A stretch of DNA of 64,000 nucleotides, from assembly GCA_965229635.1 (NCBI GenBank), contig OZ245894.1, positions 4,154,001-4,218,000 of the forward strand, read 5' to 3'. The notes beneath the pieces were generated by a model. The model was not told the origin of the DNA, ran no database searches, and was given only the letters and a program-made list of their open reading frames with translations. Made by a program: the position numbers and the translations under genes. Source of the stretch: BQJU01 sp965229635 (lineage in GTDB: Bacteria > Bacteroidota > Bacteroidia > Chitinophagales > Saprospiraceae). Of the stretch, positions 25,706 through 34,197 are shown piece by piece (position 1 is the first letter of the stretch; each line of letters starts with the position of its first letter).

Positions 25706-26399
25706 TAATTTCCTGGAATGGTTTGCAATTGTTAAAGAATTCGTTTTTCAGATGGTCTTTACGTTTATAAAAGTAGGCTTTTAGTTTGTCCTGATTGGAA
25801 ATGCCCTGTTGAATCCACCAAATGGGGTGGGTGAGCAGATGAATTGTTTTTCCTTCCAAAAAGGCGCTGGATTCCAGCGGTGCTCCATACCGCCATTGTC
25901 CCGTAGAATCAGAAATATAGGCAATATCCTTGAAATATTTGCGCTGATAGGTATGTTCAATCCCATCGATGGGGTGATCATAGCTTAGGAAAAACTCGGA
26001 AGGACGATGCAGGCTTATGATGTTGACCGTAGTTTTAAAATATAACTCAAAAAGCTGCGCTTCAAATTTCAACCCTTCGTGAAAATTATCGGCATAATTG
26101 GTTGGGTCGAAATGAATACTGACGGTATGGCCCAGTGCTTTGATTCTATTGATATTATCAAAGTCACCTTTGGAAAATAGGTTATAGAAACTGGACCGCA
26201 TCAGGAAGAAGTACGTAGCTCTCAGTCCAAGGTCGGCCTCGATCTGGGCTGCTTCTAATGCAAAATGAGTGTCAAAGTCAATATCATGCCGCAAGATCAG
26301 CTGACCTTGTGGTTTAGCATATTCAGGGAAGGTGACTACCTGGTACCCCTGGTCCATAAAAGAAAGTAGCAATTGCCGATAACTGCCCAGGTCATTCAT
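25692..26399 (-). CDS. Polysaccharide deacetylase-like protein
   Basis: This 235-residue NodB-fold protein carries RHDIDFD at residues 37-43 (metal-binding and catalytic acidic pair), LGLRATYFFLMRSSFY, and the histidine motif LGHTVSIHFDPTNY (separate motifs). It belongs to the variant group found in O-antigen and capsule loci rather than the canonical TFDDG group, and LHRPSEFFL supplies a later conserved histidine. It may deacetylate a sugar residue or act on a nucleotide sugar; the substrate is unknown. It is translated just ahead of the formyltransferase with overlapping ends, a pairing that would give N-deacetylation followed by N-formylation. A hairpin lies 22 bases upstream. Confidence 0.72.
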   Translation of the reverse strand: MNDLGSYRQLLLSFMDQGYQVVTFPEYAKPQGQLILRHDIDFDTHFALEAAQIEADLGLRATYFFLMRSSFYNLFSKGDFDNINRIKALGHTVSIHFDPTNYADNFHEGLKFEAQLFELYFKTTVNIISLHRPSEFFLSYDHPIDGIEHTYQRKYFKDIAYISDSTGQWRYGAPLESSAFLEGKTIHLLTHPIWWIQQGISNQDKLKAYFYKRKDHLKNEFFNNCKPFQEISEHL

Positions 26400-26420
26400 A
26401 ATTTTTGAGTTTGGGGTGTT

Positions 26421-26443
26421 CCCGTGACCATTACGGTCACGGG
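26421..26443. repeat. Perfect 9-bp hairpin upstream of the deacetylase-like gene
   Basis: CCCGTGACC (26421-26429) pairs with GGTCACGGG (26435-26443) around ATTAC. No T-run follows on either strand, so it is either in the 5' leader of the deacetylase-like transcript or a protein-binding site. Confidence 0.55.
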
Positions 26444-26511
26444 ATTGCTGGGAGAGTGTGTGTTAATTAAACATTTAGGTACGCTTATTTCCAGCTTCAA
26501 GTATGGGGGGT

Positions 26512-26538
26512 AAAATCAGAAGCATTATCTGCTTCTGA
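26512..26538 (-). terminator. Terminator overlapping the sugar transferase stop codon
   Basis: On the minus strand TCAGAAGCA pairs with TGCTTCTGA (26530-26538 with 26516-26524) around GATAA, which contains the TAA stop at 26525-26527, and TTTT follows at 26515-26512. The hairpin thus begins inside the gene and ends its transcript. Confidence 0.7.
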
Positions 26539-27598
26539 CCATCTTAACAAAGATATTATATAGGAATCTTCTCATGTAATTCAGATCTGTCATGAGAGGG
26601 TTCTTCTCGTAAGCTTCGAGGTATCGCCTTTCTATATCCACGGTATCTTCGACCGATTCGGGAATTTCCACGTAAACGGGAGGAATCAAGCCAGGCTTAA
26701 ATTTCTTGCGAAACTCCTGAAAATCTTCAGGATACAGGCTAAAGTAATGCCGGCTGATTGGGCGAACACCAAAAATTTTAACATCACCTTTTAGTAAATG
26801 ATATAGCATAGGCAATTCATCTATCCAATACTTTCTCATAATGCGTCCTAACCGGTTGATTCTGGGGTCGTCTTTAAACTTGGCACCGTCTCCAAGGCCA
26901 TTGCGCTCGTAGATGTATTCCTGCACATACTCAGAGTAGGGATACATGGTGCGCACCTTGTAGATCTTCATCAAATTCCCACCTTTGCCAACTCTGTTCA
27001 AGGTGATCAGTGGTCCATAAGTGGGGCTGTTATCGTACTTGGGGGCGCCGGTCTTCTCCGCAATAAAATACAACATGCCATCAATTTGCTGAGCATCCAG
27101 CACCTTAAAACCGCAGGAATACAACCGGCCAAAGGTTTCCATCTCTGAAATGACCCGATTTTTTCCTTTTGTCCATCGGAAGTACAGCTTTTTTAACCGT
27201 GGCAGCTTGGGCCAAACCCGATGCTTGAAGTAGTCAATCGCATATTCTACACGATTCATTTTCAATCGGTTCTCTCGTTGTTTGGAGGTTTCTACACAAC
27301 CGATAAATTGTCCACCTATCGGTAGCTTCTGGTTGGTGGCTTCCAAAAATTTGTTGATATACCGAAGATCATTCAACCGGTCCAGGTGAACGATCTGATC
27401 CGTTTCGGTTTCAACCAGGTCGAGGTCGTAGTGCGTATCGGGCTCTACGAGGTTGTAGGTGCGCCTGGAGCCCAACAGATCAAATGCGTCGTGTCGGGTC
27501 CACCTCTCGATCAAGGCCGAGAGTTTTGGTGCAATGTTTTCATCTGTTACCTGGGGGGAGGGGTAACTGATTGCAAGTGTTTGTAGAAGTATTACCAT
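26525..27598 (-). CDS. Sugar transferase (phosphoglycosyl transferase family) without membrane helices
   Basis: The C-terminal 180 residues of this 357-residue protein form the bacterial sugar transferase domain: LNRVGKGGNLMKIYKVRTMYPYSE, RINRLGRIMRKYWIDELPMLYHLLKGDVKIFGVRPIS (as separate motifs), including the catalytic Asp-Glu pair in IDELP. Such enzymes start polysaccharide repeat units by moving a phosphosugar to undecaprenyl phosphate. Unusually, the N-terminal 175 residues show no hydrophobic segment able to span or enter the membrane, where family members have one re-entrant helix or five membrane helices; instead there is a soluble region with HLDRLNDLRYINKFL and GGQFIGCVETSKQREN. The terminator at its stop codon separates it from the next genes. 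Enzyme activity is plausible but the membrane attachment is unexplained. Confidence 0.75.
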   Translation of the reverse strand: MVILLQTLAISYPSPQVTDENIAPKLSALIERWTRHDAFDLLGSRRTYNLVEPDTHYDLDLVETETDQIVHLDRLNDLRYINKFLEATNQKLPIGGQFIGCVETSKQRENRLKMNRVEYAIDYFKHRVWPKLPRLKKLYFRWTKGKNRVISEMETFGRLYSCGFKVLDAQQIDGMLYFIAEKTGAPKYDNSPTYGPLITLNRVGKGGNLMKIYKVRTMYPYSEYVQEYIYERNGLGDGAKFKDDPRINRLGRIMRKYWIDELPMLYHLLKGDVKIFGVRPISRHYFSLYPEDFQEFRKKFKPGLIPPVYVEIPESVEDTVDIERRYLEAYEKNPLMTDLNYMRRFLYNIFVKMVRSR

Positions 27599-28126
27599 GG
27601 GGTCTCTTTGTTTTTTAGTTTTATTCCAAAGAATTATGGTGTTCCAGTTTGATGCATCAGCATCTTATTTATTTGGTTGTTTTTCGATTACAATCCTTTC
27701 CTGTACGACACAGTACAGGGCGTAAAAAAGACTAAAGGGGAAATTTGCTTACCAGAGTTTGGAAGGGGACAAGTACTACATTAAAAAAAGGACCGTGCTT
27801 ACCAACGATGCTTTGTTTTCTGGTAATGTTTTAATGTCTGAAAGAGAAAGACATCAAGTTTTGAGCACTTGAAATATTGGCAGGATATTTCGCCTGGTAA
27901 ATTTGTTTCCCGAAATATCGGAAGGCTTCATGTGAAGTTATGCTTGGGAAACTATATCTTGAAGTAGACTCTACAAATTTAGCAGTAAATTTCTTCACAA
28001 TCCTGCCAATCTCGGAGGCAGGCCAAACATTTTTTATTTTGAAATGTCTAATAAGATTATTTTTCATTTGATCGCAAAGAAAGTCTGGGCTCCGGATGGG
28101 GAGATAAAAGCCCGGAACACAGTAGT
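27599..28126. other. Intergenic stretch inside the polysaccharide region
   Basis: This 528-base gap separates the sugar transferase gene from the deacetylase-like gene. The only frame of note is a 78-codon one on the minus strand (27831-28067, MKNNLIRHFKIKNVWP at its start), rich in basic residues and not recognised; I give it little weight. The gap is AT-rich, and I see no full -33/-7 promoter, although the sugar transferase needs one. Confidence 0.4.
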
Positions 28127-28885
28127 TTACCGTAGCCTGATCAGATAATATTTTACCATATTTTTAAGACGCTGTATATATTTTTCTTTGAGCCACAGCC
28201 AATGGTCATCAGTCCATCGTTGGGGGTGAAAGTTGATCATTGCCTGTTGGGGAAAGCTTTTGGCTTCAATACAGTCAATAATTTCTTGAGTGGAATGGAA
28301 AGATAAGTCAAAATCTGATTGCACTTTATCGCGGACGCTGACCTTAAAACCATCCCATCGTCGACCGGTGTCTGTGAGGTAATAAACGGTATTAAAATCC
28401 ACATCAAAATAGGGTTCTCCAATAATGTTATAGTCCTGGTAATTATATTGTTTCCAAACATCCTTATTATCATACCTCGATCGCGGGCTACCGTGCATGC
28501 ATATTGTTTCTACGGGAGCCACTTTTCTTATTCTCGAAAGATGATCTTCAAACAGGCGAATGGCTTTGTCCGGGTCACCTTTAGCGAAGTCCATATCTTC
28601 ATAGTGGTAGCCAATTTCGTGGCCCAAACTGTGAATCTCCTGAATCACCTGCTCGTCAAAGCTTTGGGGGACCACCCGAAAGTAGAAAGTGCCGTGAATG
28701 CCCAGCTGGTGCTGTATTTTGGCGAAAGCCAGAGAATGAAGCTTGCGGTCGTCCACATCGTGACGGAGCATCACCGTACGTTTAGCAGGGGCCTTCAGGA
28801 ATTCGGAAAAAGTTTGAAATTCATAATGGTTGTCGAGTAAACTTTGCAGTAGTTTTTTGTAGATGGTCAATGTAAAGTCACGCAT
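28127..28885 (-). CDS. Polysaccharide deacetylase-like protein
   Basis: I start at the ATG at 28885 (MRDFTLTIYKKLL, 252 residues), which overlaps the preceding stop by eight bases; a TTG lies four codons upstream. It is a NodB-fold protein of the capsule-locus type with RHDVDD at residues 41-46, LGIHGTFYFRVVPQSF, LGHEIGYHYEDMDFA with the histidine ligand, and ICMHGSPRSRYDN (separate motifs). Similar in form to the protein at 25692, it may remove acetyl groups from a sugar or act on a precursor. It is co-directional and overlapping with another deacetylase, so the two probably act in sequence or on different positions of one glycan. Confidence 0.75.
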   Translation of the reverse strand: MRDFTLTIYKKLLQSLLDNHYEFQTFSEFLKAPAKRTVMLRHDVDDRKLHSLAFAKIQHQLGIHGTFYFRVVPQSFDEQVIQEIHSLGHEIGYHYEDMDFAKGDPDKAIRLFEDHLSRIRKVAPVETICMHGSPRSRYDNKDVWKQYNYQDYNIIGEPYFDVDFNTVYYLTDTGRRWDGFKVSVRDKVQSDFDLSFHSTQEIIDCIEAKSFPQQAMINFHPQRWTDDHWLWLKEKYIQRLKNMVKYYLIRLR

Positions 28886-29642
28886 GGTCAATGACAATAT
28901 TTTTGGGTTTTTCGATCACGTTTAATGCCTCGCGAATCGGCAATACCTTTAGGTTCAGATCGGCACAAACCTGAGCGACTGATTGCAGGTAGTCCGGAGA
29001 ACAACCGTAGTTGCTGGGATTGACCTTTACATCATGGGTGTAAAAAATCAACCAGGCTTTGAGCTGAATAGCTTCCTCAATTTTGCGGTAGATCTTTTGC
29101 AGGGATATGCTCCGTTCATACAGTTTGCAAGCTTTTAGATTGAGCATATCTACCTTCCCGACGTTCAGTCCATCTTGAATACCACGGGCACTGTGAAACT
29201 GATTTCTGGCAAAGGCTTTAATCGCTTTGGTTTGTGAACCAAACGGGTAAGAAAAATTCTCAAATTGTTGTTTGGGAAATAACTCGTTAAGGCATTGGCG
29301 GTTGCGCTGAATATCTGCTACACTTTCGCGGTAATTCGTTTGACTCAAATCGATGTGGCTGTAGGTATGACAGCCCAGCTCGTGCCGGTCAGCAATCGCT
29401 TGCTCCAGTTGCTGGCAGCTAAAGCGGTACACCGGATCGGAGCTATCCAGAAAAGACAAGGCAATATAAAAGGTGCCCTGAAATCCCAGTTTGCTGAGGA
29501 TGTTTCCGCCGTTGGTAAAAGCGCTTCCTGGAGCATCATCAAAGGTGAAAGAGACCACAGCCTCGGGCAAATTAATCTGGCGTTCCATGGTAAAGCTTAA
29601 ATTGGCGTATTTTCTTTTGATGTATTTGACATATTTTTTCAT
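28878..29642 (-). CDS. Polysaccharide deacetylase (NodB domain)
   Basis: The 254-residue protein carries canonical NodB motifs: VSFTFDDAPGS with D35-D36, the zinc-binding HTYSHIDLS, the FSYPFGSQ motif, and a C-terminal FYTHDV histidine motif (separate motifs). It would remove acetyl groups from N-acetyl sugars with a bound metal ion. A cleavable signal is not obvious: the N-terminus is basic (MKKYVKYIKRKY). Its ATG lies four bases inside the stop region of the SGNH gene (ATGA-type overlap), so these genes are translationally coupled. It is one of five homologues in this region. Confidence 0.85.
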   Translation of the reverse strand: MKKYVKYIKRKYANLSFTMERQINLPEAVVSFTFDDAPGSAFTNGGNILSKLGFQGTFYIALSFLDSSDPVYRFSCQQLEQAIADRHELGCHTYSHIDLSQTNYRESVADIQRNRQCLNELFPKQQFENFSYPFGSQTKAIKAFARNQFHSARGIQDGLNVGKVDMLNLKACKLYERSISLQKIYRKIEEAIQLKAWLIFYTHDVKVNPSNYGCSPDYLQSVAQVCADLNLKVLPIREALNVIEKPKNIVIDHA

Positions 29643-30553
29643 TGCATGAGGCGCAGTTTTTGAATGAGTGCATTGGTGAAATAGATAGCTCCCTGACGAT
29701 TGAGGTGCTGAACATCGTTAAACATCTCGGGATGGGTCGTTAAGTATTGATCAGCTGAAAAATCGAATAGCGGCACCTTATTTTCCCGAGCAAAAGTTTG
29801 CAGATACTGCAGCGAAGACGTTTGTTTTACCTGCTCGCCGTAGTTGGGGGAAATGACCAGAATCAATTGGCAATCCGTGGCCAGAATCTTTTGCACAAAA
29901 TCTTCAAAACCGTTGACAGCATCCTGGTTTAATGGCCCCTGGGTATCAATAATATCAGTGACTTTATCCAGGTTGTAATCTAGGATGCCTTCCAGTGGCT
30001 TCCACCCTTTATCACTCGATTTGCCATCAAGCCCTTCAATCAGGTAGGGCCGCATCAGGTAATAAAAGCTGGAATTATAGGCATACAATCGCGACTGCAT
30101 GAGCAGGGGTTCTGACCAGGAAATTTCATTGAGAATGGGACGTATCTCAGGGTGTTTATTGTAAAAAGGGCGCAAGAACCCGGCGTGCTCATTTAGCGGA
30201 GGATATTCCAGAATATCGGCTTCAATATTGAGAATAAGCCATTTAGGGGTATATCGCTTCAAAATTCCAACTTCCATGCAGCGAAAATAGGATAGCCCCT
30301 GTCCTCCGCGACTGGCATTCCAGGTGCTCATACCCAGAGAGTCCTCAATTAAAAATGGCGCGTAGTTACTTTCTCCGCGGGAACTACCAAGTATGACCAC
30401 GGCTTCATTGCAGGCATTGAGGGAGTAGGCAGCCTTCTGGTATCGGCCATCAGGTGCGTGGTCGCGAATAACATCCAACAGTTTTCCCAATGATTGGTCT
30501 ACAACGGCCAATATTAACAACAGTACCACCAGCCGAATGCCTAGTTTCTTCAT
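29639..30553 (-). CDS. SGNH/GDSL hydrolase-like partner of the MBOAT acyltransferase
   Basis: The 304-residue product has one N-terminal membrane helix (IRLVVLLLILAVVDQSLG) and an exported SGNH-like domain: VVILGSSRGESNY in place of the GDS serine block, ILVISPNYG, and HLNRQGAIYF near the C-terminus with the catalytic histidine preceded by aspartate (NDVQHLN). MBOAT proteins of the AlgI/DltB type work with such partners (AlgJ/AlgX, DltD) to place acyl groups on exported polysaccharides. The gene follows the MBOAT gene with three bases between them, which supports this pairing. The acyl group is most likely acetyl. Confidence 0.8.
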   Translation of the reverse strand: MKKLGIRLVVLLLILAVVDQSLGKLLDVIRDHAPDGRYQKAAYSLNACNEAVVILGSSRGESNYAPFLIEDSLGMSTWNASRGGQGLSYFRCMEVGILKRYTPKWLILNIEADILEYPPLNEHAGFLRPFYNKHPEIRPILNEISWSEPLLMQSRLYAYNSSFYYLMRPYLIEGLDGKSSDKGWKPLEGILDYNLDKVTDIIDTQGPLNQDAVNGFEDFVQKILATDCQLILVISPNYGEQVKQTSSLQYLQTFARENKVPLFDFSADQYLTTHPEMFNDVQHLNRQGAIYFTNALIQKLRLMQ

Positions 30554-30556
30554 GGA

Positions 30557-31966
30557 CTAAAACTGAAAATAGATGAATTGACTGCCGTCAAATACGCCAA
30601 GACTAACAATGTATACGATCAGGAAAACAATGCTCATGTACCGCACTACCAATTTGGGATGATTCAACAACTTGATCTGAGGATAGTACTCCTGCATAAA
30701 ATCTACACTTATCAGGATGAGAATTCCCATAATGGAAAAGGCAAAAATGCCTTTGTCTCCAATGTGAATGTGATGGCCCGGATTGGTGAAAATAGTTGTG
30801 ATGATTTGTATTGCATCCGAAATATTGTCTGCTCGAAAAAATATCCAGGCCAAACAGGTAAAGAAGAAAACTATCAGGATTTGCAGCAGATTTCCGCGTT
30901 TGCGGGTATCGATATTTAAAATCCCTTTTTCCACAATTTGGTAAATACCGTGGATGCCTCCCCACACGATAAAGGTCCAGTTGGCCCCGTGCCACAATCC
31001 ACTCACCACGAAGGTGGTAAATAGGTTGAAGTATTTTCTAACTTCAGAAACGCGGCTTCCGCCCAATGGGATATAGACGTAATCGCGAAACCAGGTGGAC
31101 AGGGAGATGTGCCAGCGGCTCCAAAATTCTTTGAAGGAGCTGGAAAAGTAGGGCCTACGAAAATTTTCCATCAGGTCGTAGCCAAACAGTTGAGCACAAC
31201 CAATAGCAATCAGAGAATAACCGGCAAAGTCGCAGTAAATCTGAAAAGCAAAAAAGACGGTAGCCACCGAAAACGATAAGCCCGTGTGCATATCGACGTT
31301 GCCATAGATGGCTTCGACGTAAAGCGCCAGTCGGTCCGCAACAGCCACCTTCATGAATAGCCCCCAGAGCATTTTCTTCAGGCCATCGGACATCAGTTCA
31401 TAACTGAAGGTTTTGGGCTGGTGAAATTGCGGTAGCAAATGCGCTGCCCGTTCGATAGGGCCAGCGACCAGCTGTGGAAAGAAACTGACAAAAGCGAAGA
31501 AGGCGACTATGTCATTGGTCGGTTCAAACTTTTTACGGTAGATATCGAGCGTATAGCTCATGGTTTGGAAGGTGTAAAAGCTGATACCTACCGGCAAGAT
31601 AATGTTGAGGGAACGAAGATCGAGGGGGTGCCCAAAAAAGCGGAAGGCTTCCACCAGACTCTCGGCAAAGAAGTTGTAGTATTTGAAAAAGCCGAGAAAA
31701 CCCAGGTTGACCAGTACGCTGACCCAGAGTAACTTTTTCCGTTTTTTATCATCGTCGCTCTGGCCCATTGCTTTTCCGACATAAAAGTCTACAAATGAGC
31801 TAAAAATGATCAATGATAAAAAGCGCCAGTCCCACCAACCGTAGAAAACGTAACTGGCCACCAGCAATAAGGCATTGCGTGCCCGGAGGTTATTTTGCGT
31901 TCCGTACCAGTAGAGCAAAAACACCACCGGTAGGAAGATGGCAAAATCGATCGAGTTGAATAACAT
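30557..31966 (-). CDS. MBOAT family O-acyltransferase (AlgI-like)
   Basis: The 469-residue product has about ten to eleven membrane helices and the AlgI/DltB pattern: MLFNSIDFAIFLPVVFLLYW at the start, the conserved NFFRRPYFSSSFKEFWSRWHISLSTWFRDYVYIPLGGSR block (as pieces ENFRRPYFSSSF and FWSRWHISLSTW), and the catalytic histidine in VSGLWHGANWTFIVWGG. It moves an acyl group across the inner membrane to a periplasmic acceptor, passing it to the SGNH protein encoded next. In this context it probably O-acetylates the exopolysaccharide. Confidence 0.92.
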   Translation of the reverse strand: MLFNSIDFAIFLPVVFLLYWYGTQNNLRARNALLLVASYVFYGWWDWRFLSLIIFSSFVDFYVGKAMGQSDDDKKRKKLLWVSVLVNLGFLGFFKYYNFFAESLVEAFRFFGHPLDLRSLNIILPVGISFYTFQTMSYTLDIYRKKFEPTNDIVAFFAFVSFFPQLVAGPIERAAHLLPQFHQPKTFSYELMSDGLKKMLWGLFMKVAVADRLALYVEAIYGNVDMHTGLSFSVATVFFAFQIYCDFAGYSLIAIGCAQLFGYDLMENFRRPYFSSSFKEFWSRWHISLSTWFRDYVYIPLGGSRVSEVRKYFNLFTTFVVSGLWHGANWTFIVWGGIHGIYQIVEKGILNIDTRKRGNLLQILIVFFFTCLAWIFFRADNISDAIQIITTIFTNPGHHIHIGDKGIFAFSIMGILILISVDFMQEYYPQIKLLNHPKLVVRYMSIVFLIVYIVSLGVFDGSQFIYFQF

Positions 31967-31969
31967 GGC

Positions 31970-33022
31970 TTAGAAAACCGCTGATTGCTCTCCGCTACTC
32001 ACCTTGTCCGGAAAATAGCGCTTAAGGACAAAGTTGTAGAGGTAACGGGTCACATTGATTTTATCAGCGAGTAGTTTTTGTGCTTTTTGACGAAAGTTTT
32101 GACGATCCTCGTTCAGGATGCGATCCACGTGCTGCAATACTTCTTTAGAATCGCTGGTGTTAAACACCAAACCGTATTTTTCCTGATCCTGGCAATAGCT
32201 GCGCGGTATGGAGTTGATATAGACCGTGGGCGTCCCAAGGACTCCGGCCTCGGAGGCAATGGTGGCGCCTTCACTCACCACTAAATCGGCGAAATACAAG
32301 GCATGGTGAAGCCGTTCCGGGGCGATTTTGATTCGATACTGCATCAATTCCGGAGGCAGAGGGGCTTCGGAAGTGATAAATACCTTCATTTGTCTGGAAA
32401 GCCGTTGGACCAGCTCCATTTTATCCTCATTGCTCAAGCCCTTGTGGCCAATATCATGGGTCGCATTCCAGGAGACCAGGCGGATAATAGCATACTTTTC
32501 CTCTTTTTCCAGTCCCAGCCATTGGTATACCTCATCATTGGGCTTGAAAAAATCAGGATGCAGATAAGCGATTTCGTGGTAGCCTTTGTAACGAATTTGC
32601 TTCTTTCCCAGCTCCTCGGGAAGTACCTCAGGGGTGAGGATTACATCGGTGAATGGTCGGTAAATAACAATCTGCTCCATATTGCCGGAGTCCTCCATCG
32701 ACAGGTGTTTTTTGCCGAGGAGAAAGGCGGCATGGGCAGCGTAAATGGAGCCATGGCTGATCCACAGGTCCGGTTTAAATCGGAGGCCTTCCAGTACCAT
32801 GCGCAAATCGAAACGAATCAGGCCCCAGATTTTGCCGGGAAGGCTTTTGTAGTGTTTTCCAAAGTTCTTAAAGGTAAAACCCTCCGCACGTAGCAGTTCC
32901 AACTCAAATTCCTTATCACGGGTTGTAAATAGGACCTCTGCTCCATTACGGATCAATAAGTGGGCCAGATTTTTGAATAGATGAACGTGGCCGGGATGAC
33001 TGATATCAATGATAATTCTCAT
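31970..33022 (-). CDS. DUF354 family glycosyltransferase-like protein
   Basis: The 350-residue protein shows the DUF354 pattern: MRIIIDISHPGHVHLFKNLAHLL at the N-terminus, LWISHGSIYAAHAAFLLGKKHLSMEDSGN, and a GT-B-like second half with VSEGATIASEAGVLGTPTVYI (separate motifs), which resembles the donor-binding region of UDP-GlcNAc 2-epimerase/MurG-type proteins. DUF354 members occur in polysaccharide loci and are believed to be glycosyltransferases. The sugar donor is unknown. It overlaps the preceding gene by four bases. Confidence 0.8.
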   Translation of the reverse strand: MRIIIDISHPGHVHLFKNLAHLLIRNGAEVLFTTRDKEFELELLRAEGFTFKNFGKHYKSLPGKIWGLIRFDLRMVLEGLRFKPDLWISHGSIYAAHAAFLLGKKHLSMEDSGNMEQIVIYRPFTDVILTPEVLPEELGKKQIRYKGYHEIAYLHPDFFKPNDEVYQWLGLEKEEKYAIIRLVSWNATHDIGHKGLSNEDKMELVQRLSRQMKVFITSEAPLPPELMQYRIKIAPERLHHALYFADLVVSEGATIASEAGVLGTPTVYINSIPRSYCQDQEKYGLVFNTSDSKEVLQHVDRILNEDRQNFRQKAQKLLADKINVTRYLYNFVLKRYFPDKVSSGEQSAVF

Positions 33023-34044
33023 GATTTGATACTTTGGTAGAGCTTCAAGCCCAATTTGCCCACTTTATACAGTGGTTTGTTTACGATTTTTTCATAGCGG
33101 CCAAAACAGACTTCTTCACCGCCAAAACGGGCCTTAAACTCCCGTACGCCATAATCCTGATCCGGCCGACCGGCGCCCATAAAGTCGAAGTGATGAAAGC
33201 CGTGTTCCAGGCCATATTCAATGGGAGCCCAGGTGGCCAGCACACTAGGGTGTAAACCTTTGATCAGGCCATCCTCACCACATACATACCACTCGTAAAT
33301 GATCTTTTGATTGAATATTGGGCAAAGAATACCGCCAACGACCTGACCTTCGTACCTGACCACAAAAAGCCTGGCCACCGGCGACTGCCACAGCTTGATA
33401 AACAACTCCAAAGCGGGTAGGGGTTTTTTGACCTTTTCCTCATAGAGCTTTTGCAGAATTTGGTAGAAAGTAGTCACTTCTTCCTTCGAGGCTGCTTCAT
33501 CAATAACGGCACCAGTTTTCAGGCTGGATTTTATTTGTCGCATCCGGCTTTTGCTTACCCGTTTTTTGACCGCTGATTGTTCGTCAGTTTTGACCAAAAA
33601 GTTGAGGTGGTCCCGGTAGCTATAGCCGTGCTTCAGAAAAGAAGTCTTCAAACTTTCCGTGTCGAAAAAGTTTCTGAACTCCACGTAGATGGCTTTGTTG
33701 CTTGCCAGGGCCTCCAGCTTTTCCAGCAGTTGTTCGGTAAGGTTAGCGGTCTTATTTTGGGATGATAGTAGTGGTCCTCCCCACACAATGAGTCGTCGGG
33801 ATAACCACGACTTGATGCCGCCTCCGTTGGACTGAAAGACGCCCAGAAGGGATCCCTCAATGTTGCCCGCATCGTTAGTAGCCACCAGCAAAACCGGCCG
33901 ATAGCCAGCGATGCCTTCCAGATTTTGCAGGCAAGCACTGCTTTGAAAGAAATTACCCTGCGGGTGCTGGTCTACAAATTGGCAGAAAGCATCGTAGAGG
34001 GCATCGTTTTTTAGTTGGTTAAATTGGGTGTAAGTGTGGATCAT
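33019..34044 (-). CDS. FemAB/GNAT-type acyltransferase
   Basis: I choose the ATG at 34044 (MIHTYTQFNQLKNDALY, 341 residues). The protein has the double-GNAT layout of FemAB-like transferases with the second-domain features RLFVVRYEGQVVGGILCP, YEWYVCGEDGLIKGLHPSVLATWAPIEYGLEHGFHHFDFMGAG and VREFKARFGGE (separate motifs), as in BioF2-like acetyltransferases of exopolysaccharide loci. It could transfer an amino acid from tRNA or an acyl group to a sugar. It overlaps the DUF354 gene by four bases, and a candidate inverted-repeat element lies just ahead of its start. Confidence 0.8.
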   Translation of the reverse strand: MIHTYTQFNQLKNDALYDAFCQFVDQHPQGNFFQSSACLQNLEGIAGYRPVLLVATNDAGNIEGSLLGVFQSNGGGIKSWLSRRLIVWGGPLLSSQNKTANLTEQLLEKLEALASNKAIYVEFRNFFDTESLKTSFLKHGYSYRDHLNFLVKTDEQSAVKKRVSKSRMRQIKSSLKTGAVIDEAASKEEVTTFYQILQKLYEEKVKKPLPALELFIKLWQSPVARLFVVRYEGQVVGGILCPIFNQKIIYEWYVCGEDGLIKGLHPSVLATWAPIEYGLEHGFHHFDFMGAGRPDQDYGVREFKARFGGEEVCFGRYEKIVNKPLYKVGKLGLKLYQSIKS

Positions 34045-34066
34045 GGTGTTATCGGAATATTTTTGG

Positions 34067-34197
34067 TTCTTTGACAAATCTCGTGTTTAGAGTCAATCGA
34101 AAATGCAAATCGCCACTCCCTATGGTCGTTTTACGCTTCACATTTTAGTTTGACCACAGCCTGTCCCGATTTTACATCGGGGAGATTTGTCAAAGAA
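34067..34197. mobile_element. MITE-like 131-bp element with perfect 16-bp terminal inverted repeats
   Basis: TTCTTTGACAAATCTC at 34067-34082 is the exact reverse complement of 34182-34197. The 99 bases between contain a smaller hairpin (CCCGAT with ATCGGG around 34164-34181) but no gene. The right repeat lies within the 3' end of the deacetylase gene at 34138, and the element supplies its last 20 codons. A GG flanks both ends, possibly a two-base target duplication. It lacks a transposase and could be a miniature transposable element or a large regulatory inverted repeat. Confidence 0.55.

Noticed and set aside
27831..28067. 78-codon minus-strand frame as a gene
   Set aside because: No recognisable family, no visible promoter and no coupling to neighbours; kept only as a remark in the gap entry.
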